64,000 bases of DNA from Mycolicibacterium arenosum (GCF_024320865.1 NZ_JANDBD010000012.1:124001-188000); one strand, 5' to 3'; numbered from the stretch's first letter, positions 1 through 9,600 are shown. Notes: generated by a model not told the origin, from the sequence alone. Translations and numbers: made by a program.

Positions 1-144
1 CAGTGCGTCGACCGACGCGAACGGCGCACCGGCGAGCACCCGTCGGGCCCAGATGGTCGAGCTGCACACCCCGAACAGGAGGTGCATCTGCTGGCGCTCC
101 GACAGGTCGTTGAAACCGTCCAATCCCAAGGCTGCAGCCGGCAT
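1..144 (-). CDS. uraD: Stand-alone OHCU decarboxylase (uraD), 5' part only
   Basis: The first 48 codons are visible and the gene runs off the left edge. The ATG follows directly on the stop codon of the upstream permease-UraD fusion (TAG at 147-145), so the two are surely co-transcribed. The peptide has the N-terminal pattern of 2-oxo-4-hydroxy-4-carboxy-5-ureidoimidazoline decarboxylases: a short helix with GLDGFNDL, a run corresponding to the CCAS segment (here VCSSTIWARRV) and a basic-aromatic turn before AGAPF. The enzyme family turns OHCU into S-allantoin late in urate breakdown. The catalytic His/Glu region lies outside the window, so activity cannot be judged. It is too short for the ORF track and was read by hand. 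Confidence 0.8.
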   Translation of the reverse strand, partial: MPAAALGLDGFNDLSERQQMHLLFGVCSSTIWARRVLAGAPFASVDAL

Positions 145-2049
145 CTACTGCAATTCGTTGAGCCGCGAGAACCTCGCCGCAGCAATGGGATTGGCATCGG
201 CGACCAGATCGGTGAAGCGGTAGTTCGCGATCTTGGCGACCTCGATCAGGGCGAACGCCTTCTCGGCGGCCGACGAGTTGTCCATCCGGGACCAGCCGTT
301 CTTCAGCACGCGGTCGAAGTGCTCGGTCTCACGGGCGCAGATGATCAGCGGGAAACCGAAGTGCTCGCGGTAGGCCGCGGCGAGTTGGACGACGTCGTTG
401 TGGTCGTCCTCGTCGAGGTTGGACAGCGCGACGTGATCGACGGCCAGCGCGTGCCCCGTCTCATCCTCGGCGCCGAGGTCGTGAAAGGCGTTGAGCAACT
501 CCTCCTGCTGCTCGGTCGAGCCCGTCAGCACGGCGTCCTGGAACGCCTCGCGCATCGCCATCGTGTCGGCGTACGGCCGCTGCTCGAAGGCCCGCTCGAC
601 GGCCCACGGCACGTCCTGCACGACGTGTCCGAACACCTCGGTGAAGCGCTCCTTGGTCATCGCGTTGACCTCGTCGAGGGTGATCGATCCGCCGCCGGCG
701 ACGCGGGCACCCAGACCGCCGGTGTGGAAGAACACGATGTTGAGCAGGATCGCGCTGACGGCGCCGATGCTGATGCCACTGCCGAAGATCAGGTCGAGTC
801 CCGTCGGCATGGCCTTCGCGATGTCCGGGTAGGACGTCACCCACAGCGCCAGAGCCAGACTGGTGGTGACGATGATCAGATTGCGGTGGTCGGTGAAGTC
901 CACCTTGCCGAGCGTCTGAATGCCGACGACGGCGACCGTCGCGAACAGCGTCAGCGCCGCACCGCCGAGCACGGGGTTGGGGATCGAGGCGACGATCGCC
1001 GCGACCTTCGGCAGGAAGCCCAGCAGGATCATGATCACGCCGGCGGCGGCCACGACCCACCGACTCTTCACGCCGGTGAGACGCACCAGGCCGACGTTCT
1101 CCGAGAACGCGGTGTACGGAAACGAGTTGAAGATGCCACCGATCGTGGTCGCCACGCCGTCGGCGCGCAGCACGTTGCCGATATCGGACGGTTTGACCCG
1201 CTTACCCACGATCTCACCGGTGGCGATCGTGGAACCCGTCGACTCCACGGCCGTGATCAGCAGCACGATGATCATCGTCAGACAGGCCACGAAGTCGAAT
1301 TTGGGCATGCCGAACAGGAAGGGCTGCGTGAACCCGAACGCCGACGCCTCGCCGACCCTGTCGAAGTTCATGTCGCCCAACACGTATGCGACAGCGCACC
1401 CGATCACCAGGCCGAGCAGCACGGCGATGGTGGCCAGGAACCCGCGGAAGAGGCGCTGGATCGCGACGATGATCACGATGGTCCCCAGGGCGTACAGGAA
1501 CCAGCGGATGTTCGTCGGATCCTTCTCGTGGGTGGCCGGATTCGTCACCGCGTCCATGGCGCCGACGGGAACCAGACACAGGCCGATGATCGTGATCAGC
1601 GTGCCGGTGACGACCGGCGGGAAGTACTTGAGCAGCTTGATGAAGATCGGGGCGATCAGGAACGTGAACACGCCGGCGACGATCACCGCGCCGTAGACGT
1701 AGAGCATGCTGGCCGAGCCGCCGCCGTTGGCCAGGCCGATCGCGATGATCGGTGAGACCCCAGCGAACGTCACGCCCTGCAGCAGCGGCAGGCGCACGCC
1801 GATCTTCCACACGCCGACGGCCTGAAGAATCGAGGCGATGCCGCAGGTGAACAGGTCCGCCGTGATCAGCTTGACCAGCTCCGCATCGGACAACCCCACC
1901 GCACCCGCGATGATGATCGGCACCAGCACCGCGCCGGCGTAGAACGCCACGACGTGCTGGAAGCCGTAGGTGGCCAACTTGGGGATCGGCAGCACCTCGT
2001 CGACGGGGTGAACCCGCTTCTTCGGGGTGGTCTGCGCCGGTACGGACAT
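145..2049 (-). CDS. NCS2 nucleobase permease fused to an OHCU-decarboxylase domain
   Basis: This 634-residue protein has two parts. Residues 25-445 form a nucleobase:cation symporter-2 (xanthine/urate/uracil permease) with about 12-14 hydrophobic segments and the family signature around residues 268-279 (AVESTGSTIATGE). Residues 455-634 form a UraD-like domain: AFHDLG keeps the catalytic-type His (523), and AAAYREHFGFPLI (557-569) matches the conserved NxxYxxRFGxPF block. The usual SxxEQ segment is diverged (SNLDEDDH, 543-550), so decarboxylase activity of this copy is uncertain. Uptake of urate or a related purine is inferred. A second, independent uraD starts immediately downstream. The ATG start (2049) gives the expected permease N-terminus. 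No good Shine-Dalgarno site is visible; a 10-bp palindrome lies just upstream. Confidence 0.88.
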   Translation of the reverse strand: MSVPAQTTPKKRVHPVDEVLPIPKLATYGFQHVVAFYAGAVLVPIIIAGAVGLSDAELVKLITADLFTCGIASILQAVGVWKIGVRLPLLQGVTFAGVSPIIAIGLANGGGSASMLYVYGAVIVAGVFTFLIAPIFIKLLKYFPPVVTGTLITIIGLCLVPVGAMDAVTNPATHEKDPTNIRWFLYALGTIVIIVAIQRLFRGFLATIAVLLGLVIGCAVAYVLGDMNFDRVGEASAFGFTQPFLFGMPKFDFVACLTMIIVLLITAVESTGSTIATGEIVGKRVKPSDIGNVLRADGVATTIGGIFNSFPYTAFSENVGLVRLTGVKSRWVVAAAGVIMILLGFLPKVAAIVASIPNPVLGGAALTLFATVAVVGIQTLGKVDFTDHRNLIIVTTSLALALWVTSYPDIAKAMPTGLDLIFGSGISIGAVSAILLNIVFFHTGGLGARVAGGGSITLDEVNAMTKERFTEVFGHVVQDVPWAVERAFEQRPYADTMAMREAFQDAVLTGSTEQQEELLNAFHDLGAEDETGHALAVDHVALSNLDEDDHNDVVQLAAAYREHFGFPLIICARETEHFDRVLKNGWSRMDNSSAAEKAFALIEVAKIANYRFTDLVADANPIAAARFSRLNELQ

Positions 2050-2054
2050 CGTTC

Positions 2055-2064
2055 AACGATCGTT
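2055..2064. promoter_or_regulatory. 10-bp palindrome before the permease start
   Basis: AACGATCGTT is a perfect palindrome 5 bp upstream of the permease ATG, inside the 63-bp gap to gudD. Its position would suit an operator for a local regulator, but no regulator gene is in view and the length could arise by chance. Confidence 0.25.
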
Positions 2065-2112
2065 CAGATCCAACGCGTTCGCATGTCGAGCGGCGAAGGA
2101 TTTACGCGAGTG

Positions 2113-3375
2113 TCACCAGCGGGGGCTGATCGCCTCGAAGTCGGGATCGATGCTCGCCATGTACCCGGTGTCGTCGCGGTCGCGCAGGCCGCACCGGACG
2201 TACTGCTCGTGCAGGGCGTCCAGGGCGTCGTCGTCGATCTCGATCCCGAGGCCGGGCGTCGTCGGCACGGCGACGGAGCCGTCGCGGATCGCGAGCACAC
2301 CCGGCTTGACGACATCCTCGGTCTTCCACGGCCAGTGGGTGTCGCAGGCGTAGGTGAGATTCGGCGTCGCGCCCGCGAGGTGCACCATGGCCGCCAGGCT
2401 GATGCCGAGGTGCGAATTCGAGTGCATGGACAGACCGAGTCCGAACGTGTCGCAGATGCCTGCGAGCAACCGCGAGCGCTGCAGCCCGCCCCAGTAGTGG
2501 TGGTCCGAAAGCACCACGCGCACGGCGTCGTTCGCCACCGCGGGGGCCAGCTGGTCGAACGCGACCACGCACATGTTGGTGGCCAACGGCATCGGCGCCT
2601 GCGCGGCGACCTCGGCCATCCCCTCTATCCCCGGCGTCGGGTCCTCGAGGTACTGCAGGATGCCCGCCAGCCCGGCGGCGACCTTGACCGACGTCTGCGG
2701 TGTCCAGGCGGCGTTGGGGTCCAGGCGAAGCGGGTGCTCGGGGAACGCCTCGTGCAGCGCCTCGATCGCCTTCATCTCCTCGTCGGGAGGGAACACACCG
2801 CCTTTGAGTTTGATTGCGGTGAAACCGTATTCGTCGATCATGCGCTCGGCCTGCGCGACCAGGCCGGCCGGATCCAGGGCGGCGCCCCAGGAGTCGGGTT
2901 CGCGACCGGGATGCGCGGCCCACTTGTAGAACAGGTAGGCGCTGAACGGGACGGCGTCACGGACCTTGCCGCCCAGCAGGTCCGAGACCGGCCGGCCGAC
3001 AACGTGGCCCTGTACGTCGAGGCAGGCCACCTCGAACGGCGAGAACACCTGATCGACGGCGCTGGCGGTGGTGATCATGCCCGCGGTGCCGACGGCCGCG
3101 TCGTCACCCTTCAGCCTGTCCGCGATGGCGACGCGAATCGCGTTGAGCGCGAACACGTCCAGCCCGGTGATGGCAGCCGCGGCCGCGGTCAGTCGCGCCA
3201 GGTGGCGGGTGTCGGCATAGGTTTCGCCGAGGCCCACCAGACCCGCGTCGGTGTCGAGCTGGATGATCGCCCGCAGCGCGAACGGCTGGTGCACACCGAC
3301 CGTGTTGAGCAGCGGCGGATCGGCGAACGCGACGGGTGTGATGCGTGCGCCGGTGATCCGGATCGGAGCTCTCAT
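2113..3375 (-). CDS. gudD: Glucarate dehydratase (enolase superfamily)
   Basis: The enzyme dehydrates D-glucarate to 5-dehydro-4-deoxy-D-glucarate in the cytoplasm. The 420-residue protein has the mandelate-racemase/enolase layout: a capping domain (about 1-140), then a barrel carrying the KxK motif (K189, K191 in AIKLKGG), metal ligands D219 (RLDPNAAW), E244 (YLEDP) and N267 (LATNMC), and the SDHHYWGG and MHSNSHLG segments (290-324) with the basic residues typical of GlucD. It is the third gene of a minus-strand operon; its ATG overlaps the TGA of the upstream dehydratase (ATGA, 3375-3372). The neighbours encode the next two pathway steps, which makes glucarate or galactarate the likely substrate rather than another acid sugar. 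Confidence 0.92.
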   Translation of the reverse strand: MRAPIRITGARITPVAFADPPLLNTVGVHQPFALRAIIQLDTDAGLVGLGETYADTRHLARLTAAAAAITGLDVFALNAIRVAIADRLKGDDAAVGTAGMITTASAVDQVFSPFEVACLDVQGHVVGRPVSDLLGGKVRDAVPFSAYLFYKWAAHPGREPDSWGAALDPAGLVAQAERMIDEYGFTAIKLKGGVFPPDEEMKAIEALHEAFPEHPLRLDPNAAWTPQTSVKVAAGLAGILQYLEDPTPGIEGMAEVAAQAPMPLATNMCVVAFDQLAPAVANDAVRVVLSDHHYWGGLQRSRLLAGICDTFGLGLSMHSNSHLGISLAAMVHLAGATPNLTYACDTHWPWKTEDVVKPGVLAIRDGSVAVPTTPGLGIEIDDDALDALHEQYVRCGLRDRDDTGYMASIDPDFEAISPRW

Positions 3376-4313
3376 CGCACGGCGGCGAGTTCGTCGGCGA
3401 TCACCGCACGACCCGCGGCGATGATCCGCTCGAGTTCGGCCAGCGCCTCGGGCGTCGGCATGATCAGCGGTGCGCGAACGGGTCCGGCCTCGACGCCCTC
3501 CATGGTCACGCCCGCCTTGACGAGCGACACGGCGTAGCCGGGCACGGTGTCGCGCAGGCGCACCAGCGGGTGGAAGAACTCGCGGAGCAGCGCGGCCGTC
3601 AGCGCCTCGTCGTCCCGTTCGATGGCGCCGTAGAAGGCGAGCGCGAGTTCGGGGGCGAACGCGAACGTCGCCGACGAGTACAGCGTGACGCCGATGGCGC
3701 GGTAGGCCTGCTGCGACACCTCGGCGGTGGGCAGTCCGTTGAAGAACTGGAAGGGCTTGCCGGACGGCTCGAGCGCGTCGGTGACGGCACGCACGATGCG
3801 AGCCACCCGGTCGACGTCGCCGGTTCCGTCCTTGAACCCGACGACCGTCGGCAGCTGCGCCACCTCGACGGCGGAAGCCTCCGTGTACCGGGCGTTTCCG
3901 CGGTTGTAGACGATCAGCGGCAGGTCGGTGGCCGCCGCGACCTCGCGGGTGTAGGCGATCAGCCCCTCCTGCGGCATCGTCACGAGATACGGCGGCAGCA
4001 GCAGCAGACCGTCGGCGGCGTTGCGCTCAGCCGCCCTGGCGAACGCCTTGGCCTGGGCAACGGAGCCACCCGCCCCGGCGTATACGGGGACACGGCCCGC
4101 CGTCACCTCGACCGCCACGCGCACGACCTCTTCGAACTCACCGACCTCGAGAGCGTGGAATTCGCCTGTGCCACAGGCGATGAACACGCCGCCGGGACCC
4201 GCGTCGACGCCCTTGGCGACGTGCTCGGCCAGCTTGGCCAGGTCGACCTCGCCCGCCTCGGTGAACGGGGTGACGGGGAAGAACAGAACGCCGTCGAAGG
4301 CACTGAACGCCAT
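3372..4313 (-). CDS. 5-dehydro-4-deoxyglucarate dehydratase (DapA family)
   Basis: This class I aldolase-fold enzyme decarboxylates and dehydrates 5-dehydro-4-deoxyglucarate to 2,5-dioxopentanoate. The 313-residue length is normal for the family. Visible features are the GTGEF loop (48-52), the Tyr of LIVYNR (Y136) and the Schiff-base Lys in VGFKDGTGD (K161). The ATG at 4313 is chosen because an AAGGAG Shine-Dalgarno sequence lies 8-9 bp upstream; the longer open frame would run into the aldehyde dehydrogenase gene. The gene lies 31 bp after that gene and overlaps gudD by 4 bp. No symbol is used consistently for this enzyme (kdgD in some species). Confidence 0.92.
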   Translation of the reverse strand: MAFSAFDGVLFFPVTPFTEAGEVDLAKLAEHVAKGVDAGPGGVFIACGTGEFHALEVGEFEEVVRVAVEVTAGRVPVYAGAGGSVAQAKAFARAAERNAADGLLLLPPYLVTMPQEGLIAYTREVAAATDLPLIVYNRGNARYTEASAVEVAQLPTVVGFKDGTGDVDRVARIVRAVTDALEPSGKPFQFFNGLPTAEVSQQAYRAIGVTLYSSATFAFAPELALAFYGAIERDDEALTAALLREFFHPLVRLRDTVPGYAVSLVKAGVTMEGVEAGPVRAPLIMPTPEALAELERIIAAGRAVIADELAAVR

Positions 4314-4344
4314 GTCGGTGAATCTCCTTGCTCGGTGGGTGGAA

Positions 4345-5946
4345 TCAGTTACGGGTGAGTTGACCGTCGACGCGGCGCCACAGCCCGTCGGGGTTGCCAT
4401 CGGCGACGGCGCTGGGCAGCAATGCATTCGGCACGTCCTGGTAGGCCACCGGCCGCAGGAAGCGCTCGATGGCGCGCGCCCCGACCGAGGTGGTGCGCGA
4501 GTCCGAGGTGGCCGGGTACGGTCCGCCGTGGACCATCGCGTACCCGACCTCGACACCGGTCGGCCAGCCGTTGAACAGGATGCGGCCGGCTTTGGTCTCG
4601 AGCACCGGGAGCAGCGCAGCAGCAGCGGGGTGGTCGATCTCGTCGGCCTGCAGCGTCGCAGTCAGCTGACCCTCGAGAGCTGCTGCCACGGAAGCCATGT
4701 CGGCGTAGTCCGCGCAACGGATCACCAGGCTGGAGGATCCGAACACCTCGGCCTGCTGTACGCCGGAGGCGCGGAAGCTCGCGGCGTCGGTGCTGAAGAG
4801 CGCGGCCCGGCAGGACGCTTCGGGGCCGTCGGCACTGCCGCGCACCACCAGGTCGGCCTCGGCGGCGAGCGCGTCGACACCCTTCGCGTAGCTCTGCGCG
4901 ATACCCCGCGTCAGCATCGGCGTCGCGGGGGCGTCTACCAGCGCGTCGCGCGCAGCGGCGAGGAACTCGTCGAGGCCGGGTCCGTCGACGGCGATGACCA
5001 GGCCGGGGTTGGTGCAGAACTGCCCCGACCCCATGGTCAGCGACGCCACGAACGCGCGGCCCAGGTCGGCGGCCCGAGTGGACAGCGCTCCGTCGAACAG
5101 GAAGACCGGGTTGATGGAGCTCATCTCGGCGTACACCGGGATGGGCTCGGGCCGGGCGGCAGCCGCGGCGACGAGTGCCGTTCCGCCGGAACGTGATCCG
5201 GTGAAGCCGACCGCCTTGATGTGCGGATCGGTGACGAGCGCGGTGCCGAGTCCGGGGCCGCTGCCGAACAACAGCGAGAACGTGCCCGCAGGCAGGCCGC
5301 AGGCGGAGACGGCCGCGGCGATCGCGCGGGCCACCAGTTCGGAGGTGCCGGGATGGGCGTCGTGCCCCTTCACGACGACGGGGCAGCCCGCGGCGAGCGC
5401 GGACGCGGTGTCACCGCCGGCGACGGAGAACGCCAGTGGGAAGTTGCTCGCACCGAAGACGGCGACCGGGCCCAGCGGGATTTCGCGCTGGCGGATGTCC
5501 GCCCGCGGCGCTGGGGTGCGGTCGGGCTGGGCGGGATCGATGCGGGCGCCGTTCCAGCTGCCCTCGCGCAGGACCGCCGCGAACAGGCGAAGCTGACCCG
5601 TGGTGCGGCCGACCTCTCCCGCGATGCGGGCCTGCGGCAGCCCCGATTCGGCGACCGCCCTGGGGACCAGCGTCTCCCTCACGGCTTCGATGTTGTCGGC
5701 GACGGTCTCGAGGAACACGGCGCGCTGCTCGGCGGTGGTCGCGCGGTAGGCGCCGAACGCCTCCGCAGCGGCCGCGCACGCCGCGTCGACGTGGGAGTCG
5801 TCGCCGTACCGGTACGCGGGTTCGAGGTCGACGCCGGCTGCGGGGTCGTAGCCGCGGATCTCGTCGCCGGTGCCCGACACGGGCTGGCCCGCGATGATCA
5901 TCTGGCCGGTCAGGGTGTCCGTCTGCGTAATCGTCGTTGCTACCAC
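4345..5946 (-). CDS. 2,5-dioxovalerate (alpha-ketoglutarate semialdehyde) dehydrogenase
   Basis: An aldehyde dehydrogenase that oxidises 2,5-dioxopentanoate to 2-oxoglutarate, the last step of glucarate catabolism. With the GTG at 5946 it has 533 residues. It shows the family's catalytic Asn (GASNFPLAF, about N168), Glu (VYAEMSS, about E274) and nucleophile Cys (GSGQFCTNP, about C311). The C-terminal motif GPYPATSD is typical of the KGSADH branch. Two GTG codons are possible, 5955 and 5946. The second is preferred because TAGCGT stands 7 bp before it, which would give a leaderless mRNA, and because the first GTG overlaps that hexamer. It is the first gene of the glucarate operon. Confidence 0.9.
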   Translation of the reverse strand: MVATTITQTDTLTGQMIIAGQPVSGTGDEIRGYDPAAGVDLEPAYRYGDDSHVDAACAAAAEAFGAYRATTAEQRAVFLETVADNIEAVRETLVPRAVAESGLPQARIAGEVGRTTGQLRLFAAVLREGSWNGARIDPAQPDRTPAPRADIRQREIPLGPVAVFGASNFPLAFSVAGGDTASALAAGCPVVVKGHDAHPGTSELVARAIAAAVSACGLPAGTFSLLFGSGPGLGTALVTDPHIKAVGFTGSRSGGTALVAAAAARPEPIPVYAEMSSINPVFLFDGALSTRAADLGRAFVASLTMGSGQFCTNPGLVIAVDGPGLDEFLAAARDALVDAPATPMLTRGIAQSYAKGVDALAAEADLVVRGSADGPEASCRAALFSTDAASFRASGVQQAEVFGSSSLVIRCADYADMASVAAALEGQLTATLQADEIDHPAAAALLPVLETKAGRILFNGWPTGVEVGYAMVHGGPYPATSDSRTTSVGARAIERFLRPVAYQDVPNALLPSAVADGNPDGLWRRVDGQLTRN

Positions 5947-5953
5947 CCGTCCC

Positions 5954-5959
5954 ACGCTA
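5954..5959 (-). promoter_or_regulatory. Candidate -10 box of the glucarate operon
   Basis: TAGCGT fits the mycobacterial TANNNT -10 consensus and lies 7 bp from the GTG at 5946, placing the start point at or near the start codon (leaderless). Confidence 0.5.
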
Positions 5960-6031
5960 GGACCGGAATCAATACATGTCCAAGACCATTTTGGCGTCGA
6001 CTAATGCAGCTTCTGTATCAGTTTCTCCCGC

Positions 6032-6086
6032 GAGCAGACGCAAAATCCCCTGAATGGCGCGGATTCAGGGGATTTTGCGTCTGCTC
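6032..6086. repeat. Perfect 24-bp inverted repeat, 7-bp loop
   Basis: Arms 6032-6055 and 6063-6086 are exact reverse complements around a GGCGCGG loop. The right arm ends in TTTTGCGTCTGCTC. The element lies between two minus-strand genes, downstream of the hypothetical gene at 6110 and upstream of the glucarate operon promoter. It can form a very stable hairpin and may insulate the operon as a terminator. It is unusually long for a standard terminator and lacks a proper T-run. A similar element sits at 37499-37569. Confidence 0.9.
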
Positions 6087-6109
6087 AGCGGAGAGGGATT
6101 GGGACGCAC

Positions 6110-6502
6110 CTAGGCGCTGAGCCTGCGCAGCGCGAGCCGGCGCAGCACCTCGGAACCCAGCGCGTCGGATTCCTGGCTCGGCCACACCGGGATGAGCGTC
6201 ACCCCGTCCGCGACGTCGGCGCGCTCGATATCGGCGACCAATCCGGTGAGCCCGTCGACGGTGCCGGCGTATCGCACCGTGTCGTCGTCGGCGGCGAGGG
6301 CGTCGGCGACGGTGCGGAAGTCGGGAGCGACGGCGACTTCGAGGTCGAGGATCACCTCGACGTCGGGATGGTCGGCGCGGATGCTCGCGCGCTGACGCCG
6401 CGCGCGCTGCAGGTCGGATGCGGCCACCCGCACCACCGGCTGGACACCCGACGTCATCTCGTCCCAGGACCCGGAGTCGGGATTCACCACGAACAGTCGC
6501 AC
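6110..6502 (-). CDS. Conserved hypothetical protein, 130 aa
   Basis: A small soluble protein without signal peptide or membrane segment. The N-terminus (MRLFVVNPDSGSWDEM) looks like a beta strand followed by an acidic loop. The C-terminal half (TGLVADIERADVADGVTLIPV) resembles the last part of luciferase-like, F420- or flavin-dependent oxidoreductases, where a similar block ends the barrel. The catalytic part is absent, so this is at most a fragment or a distant relative, and the function is unknown. It starts with GTG at 6502; TAGCTT lies 6 bp upstream, suggesting leaderless transcription. Confidence 0.65.
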   Translation of the reverse strand: MRLFVVNPDSGSWDEMTSGVQPVVRVAASDLQRARRQRASIRADHPDVEVILDLEVAVAPDFRTVADALAADDDTVRYAGTVDGLTGLVADIERADVADGVTLIPVWPSQESDALGSEVLRRLALRRLSA

Positions 6503-6508
6503 TAGCGC

Positions 6509-6514
6509 AAGCTA
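6509..6514 (-). promoter_or_regulatory. Candidate -10 box for the 130-aa protein gene
   Basis: TAGCTT is followed after 6 bp by the GTG start at 6502, the spacing of a leaderless promoter. Confidence 0.45.
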
Positions 6515-6606
6515 GCGCCGCGCCGGGGCGGCGGCCACGGTTGCGATCAACGCGAATCCATCGGAATGAGCCGTGCGGCGATGGTGTTCCCCTGTCTCCG
6601 GGTCAG

Positions 6607-6612
6607 TAGTTT
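6607..6612 (+). promoter_or_regulatory. Candidate -10 box of the Pls-like operon
   Basis: TAGTTT lies 6 bp before the GTG at 6619. No Shine-Dalgarno sequence is visible, so the mRNA would start at the GTG. The same hexamer with the same spacing precedes ppgS (13193). Confidence 0.5.
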
Positions 6613-6618
6613 GTAGGC

Positions 6619-9600
6619 GTGACAGAGGGCGAGACGAACGAGATCGACGCACCCGTTTCGGAGCTGCCCTCGCAATACGTGCTGTCCGGTCGTGCGCCGG
6701 AACCTCGCACCCTGATCGACATCCTCTACGCCGCCGCCGAGAAGCACCCGGACTCGCCCGCCATCGACGACGGCGACGTGCAGCTCACCTACGCCGAACT
6801 GGTCGCCGATATCGAGGAGAGCGTCGAGTGGCTGGCGACGCGCGGCATCGGGCGCGGCGATCGAATCGGCATCCGCATGCCGTCGGGCAGCTACGCCCTC
6901 TACGTGGCGATCCTGTCGGCGTTGGCCGCGGGCGCCGCCTACGTTCCCGTCGATGCCGACGACCCCGACGAGCGGGCCGAGTTGGTGTTCGGCGAGGCCC
7001 AGGTGGTCGCCGTCATCACCGAGGCGGGCCTGGTCCGCGGGCCCGGCTCGTCGCGCGGCTGGCGGGCCGACCGCCCGAGCCTCCGCGACGACGCGTGGAT
7101 CATCTTCACGTCCGGGTCGACGGGCACCCCCAAGGGCGTCGCGGTGACGCATCGGAACGCCGCCGCCTTCGTCGACGCCGAGGCGCAGATCTTCCTGCAG
7201 TCGAACCCGCTGGGTCCCAACGACCGCGTGCTGGCCGGGCTCTCGGTCGCCTTCGACGCGTCGTGCGAGGAGATGTGGCTGGCGTGGCGCCACGGTGCCT
7301 GCCTGGTCCCGGCGCCGCGATCCCTGGTGCGCAGCGGAATGGACCTCGGACCGTGGCTGGTCTCCCGCGACATCACCGTGGTCTCGACGGTGCCGACGCT
7401 CGCCGCGCTCTGGCCAGCCGAGGCGCTGGAGGCCGTGCGACTGCTGATCTTCGGCGGCGAGGCGTGCCCGCCGGAACTCGTCGAGCGTCTGGCCGTCGAC
7501 GGTCGCGAGGTGTGGAACACCTACGGGCCAACGGAGGCGACCGTCGTGGCGTGTCTGGCGCAGCTCGACGGCACGGGCCCGGTCAGCATCGGCCTGCCGC
7601 TGCCCGGCTGGGATCTCGCCGTCGTCGACAAGGACGCCCGCCCGGTGGCGTTCGGAGAGATCGGTGAGTTGGTGATCGGCGGCGTCGGGCTGGCGCGTTA
7701 CCTCGATCCCGAGAAGGACGCCGAGAAGTACGCACCGATGCCGACGCTGGGCTGGGCGCGCGCCTATCGCAGCGGTGACCTGGTGCGGCTCGAACCCGAC
7801 GGCCTCTACTTCCAGGGGCGCGCCGACGATCAGGTGAAGGTCGGCGGCAGGCGCATCGAGCTGGGTGAGGTCGATTCGGCGCTGGTCCACCTGCCGGGCG
7901 TCAGCGGCGGCGCGGCCGCGGTGCGCAAGACCGCCAGCGGCACCCCGCTCCTGGTCGGCTACATCGCGAGCGCGGATCCCGGATTCGACCTCGCCGCAGC
8001 TCGGGCCGCACTCGCCGAATCGCTGCCCGCCGCACTGGTTCCCCGCCTGGTGCTCGTCGACGAACTGCCCACCCGCACCTCGGGCAAGGTCGATCGCAAC
8101 GCGCTGCCGTGGCCGGTCGAGGGCGTCACGGGCGCTGACGACCCCGATCTCGGCGGCACCACCGGATGGCTGGCCGGCCTGTGGCGCGACGTGCTGGCCG
8201 CGCCGATCGACGGGCCCGAGGCCGACTTCCACGCGCTCGGTGGCGGCTCGCTGTCCGCGGCACAGCTGGTGGCCGCGATGCGAGCGAAGTACCCGCAGGT
8301 GACGGTCGCCGACCTGTACGACCATCCGCGGCTCGGGTCCCTCGCCGGCTATCTCGACGAGCTCGCCCCGCCGCCACAGGTGGAAACCCGTTCCGTGCGC
8401 AAGGTTTCCCGGCTCACCCAGCTGGCCCAGCTCGCGGCGTCGCTACCGCTGGCGACGCTGACCGGCATGCAGTGGGTGGTGTGGCTCGGAGTGCTTAACA
8501 ACCTCGCCGCCGACCTCGCACTGGTGCCGTGGGCGGTACCGGTCAGCTGGTGGTGGCTCCTCGCGGGGTTCCTGATCTTCGTCACCCCGCTGGGCCGCAT
8601 GGCCATCGCCGTCATCGGCGCGCGCATCCTGATCGGCAGCCTGGAACCGGGGACCTACCCGCGCGGGGGGTCGGTGCATCTGCGGGTCTGGCTCGCCGAG
8701 CGCCTCGGCGAAGCCAGCGGAGCCGAGAACCAGGCGGGCGCACCGTGGTTGGTGTACTACGCCCGCGCACTCGGCAACAAGGTCGGCAAGGGCGTCGACC
8801 TGCACTCGAGCCCGCCGGTCACCGGGATGCTGACCCTCGGCCACCGCTGCTCCATTGAGCCCGAGGTCGATCTCACCGGTCACTGGATCGACGGTGACCT
8901 CTTCCACGTCGGACCCATCACCGTCGGCAACGACGCCACCATCGGCGCGCGAACCACGTTGCTGCCCAACGCCGTCGTCGGCAAGAACGCCGACGTCGCG
9001 CCGGGCTCCGGGGTGGTGGGCAAGGTGAAAGCCGGGCAGTACTGGAAGGGCTCTCCCGCGGTGAAGTCGGGCAAGGCCCGGCACCCCTGGCCCGACGAGC
9101 GGCCGAGCCGGCGGCCGTTCTGGGTCGCGATGTACGGCATCACCTCGGTCCTGCTGGGCGGCGTACCGCTGGCCGCCCTGGGCGCCGGCCTCGCGACGCT
9201 CGCGCTTGCAGTGCGCGACACCCCTTCTCTGACAGCCGCCCTCGTCCCGCTCGTCGCGTGGTCGCCGGTGGCGACACTCGTCGCCGTCTTCGTCTACGCC
9301 GCCTTGACCGTCGTCGGGGTACGGCTGCTGTCGCTCGGCCTGCGCGAGGGCTACCACCCCGTCCGAAGCCGGGTGGGTTGGCAACTGTGGGCCACCGAGC
9401 GGTTGATGGACGCCGCCCGCAACTACCTGTTCCCCATCTACGCAAGCCTTCTCACGCCCTGGTGGCTGCGACTGCTCGGCGCGACGATCGGCAAGGGCAC
9501 CGAGATCTCGACCGCGCTGCTGACGCCCAAGTTCACCGTCGTCGAGGACGGCGCCTTCCTGGCCGATGACACCATGGTCGCGAGCTACGAGCTCGGCGGC

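Noticed and set aside
82..1755. Long plus-strand ORF (557 aa) opposite the permease gene
   Set aside because: Arg/Asp/Gly-rich composition with no domain; it is the antisense shadow of the permease-UraD fusion in GC-rich DNA.
6547..8325. Minus-strand ORF of 592 aa opposite the synthetase
   Set aside because: Antisense shadow of the adenylation domain; codon pattern follows the plus-strand gene.
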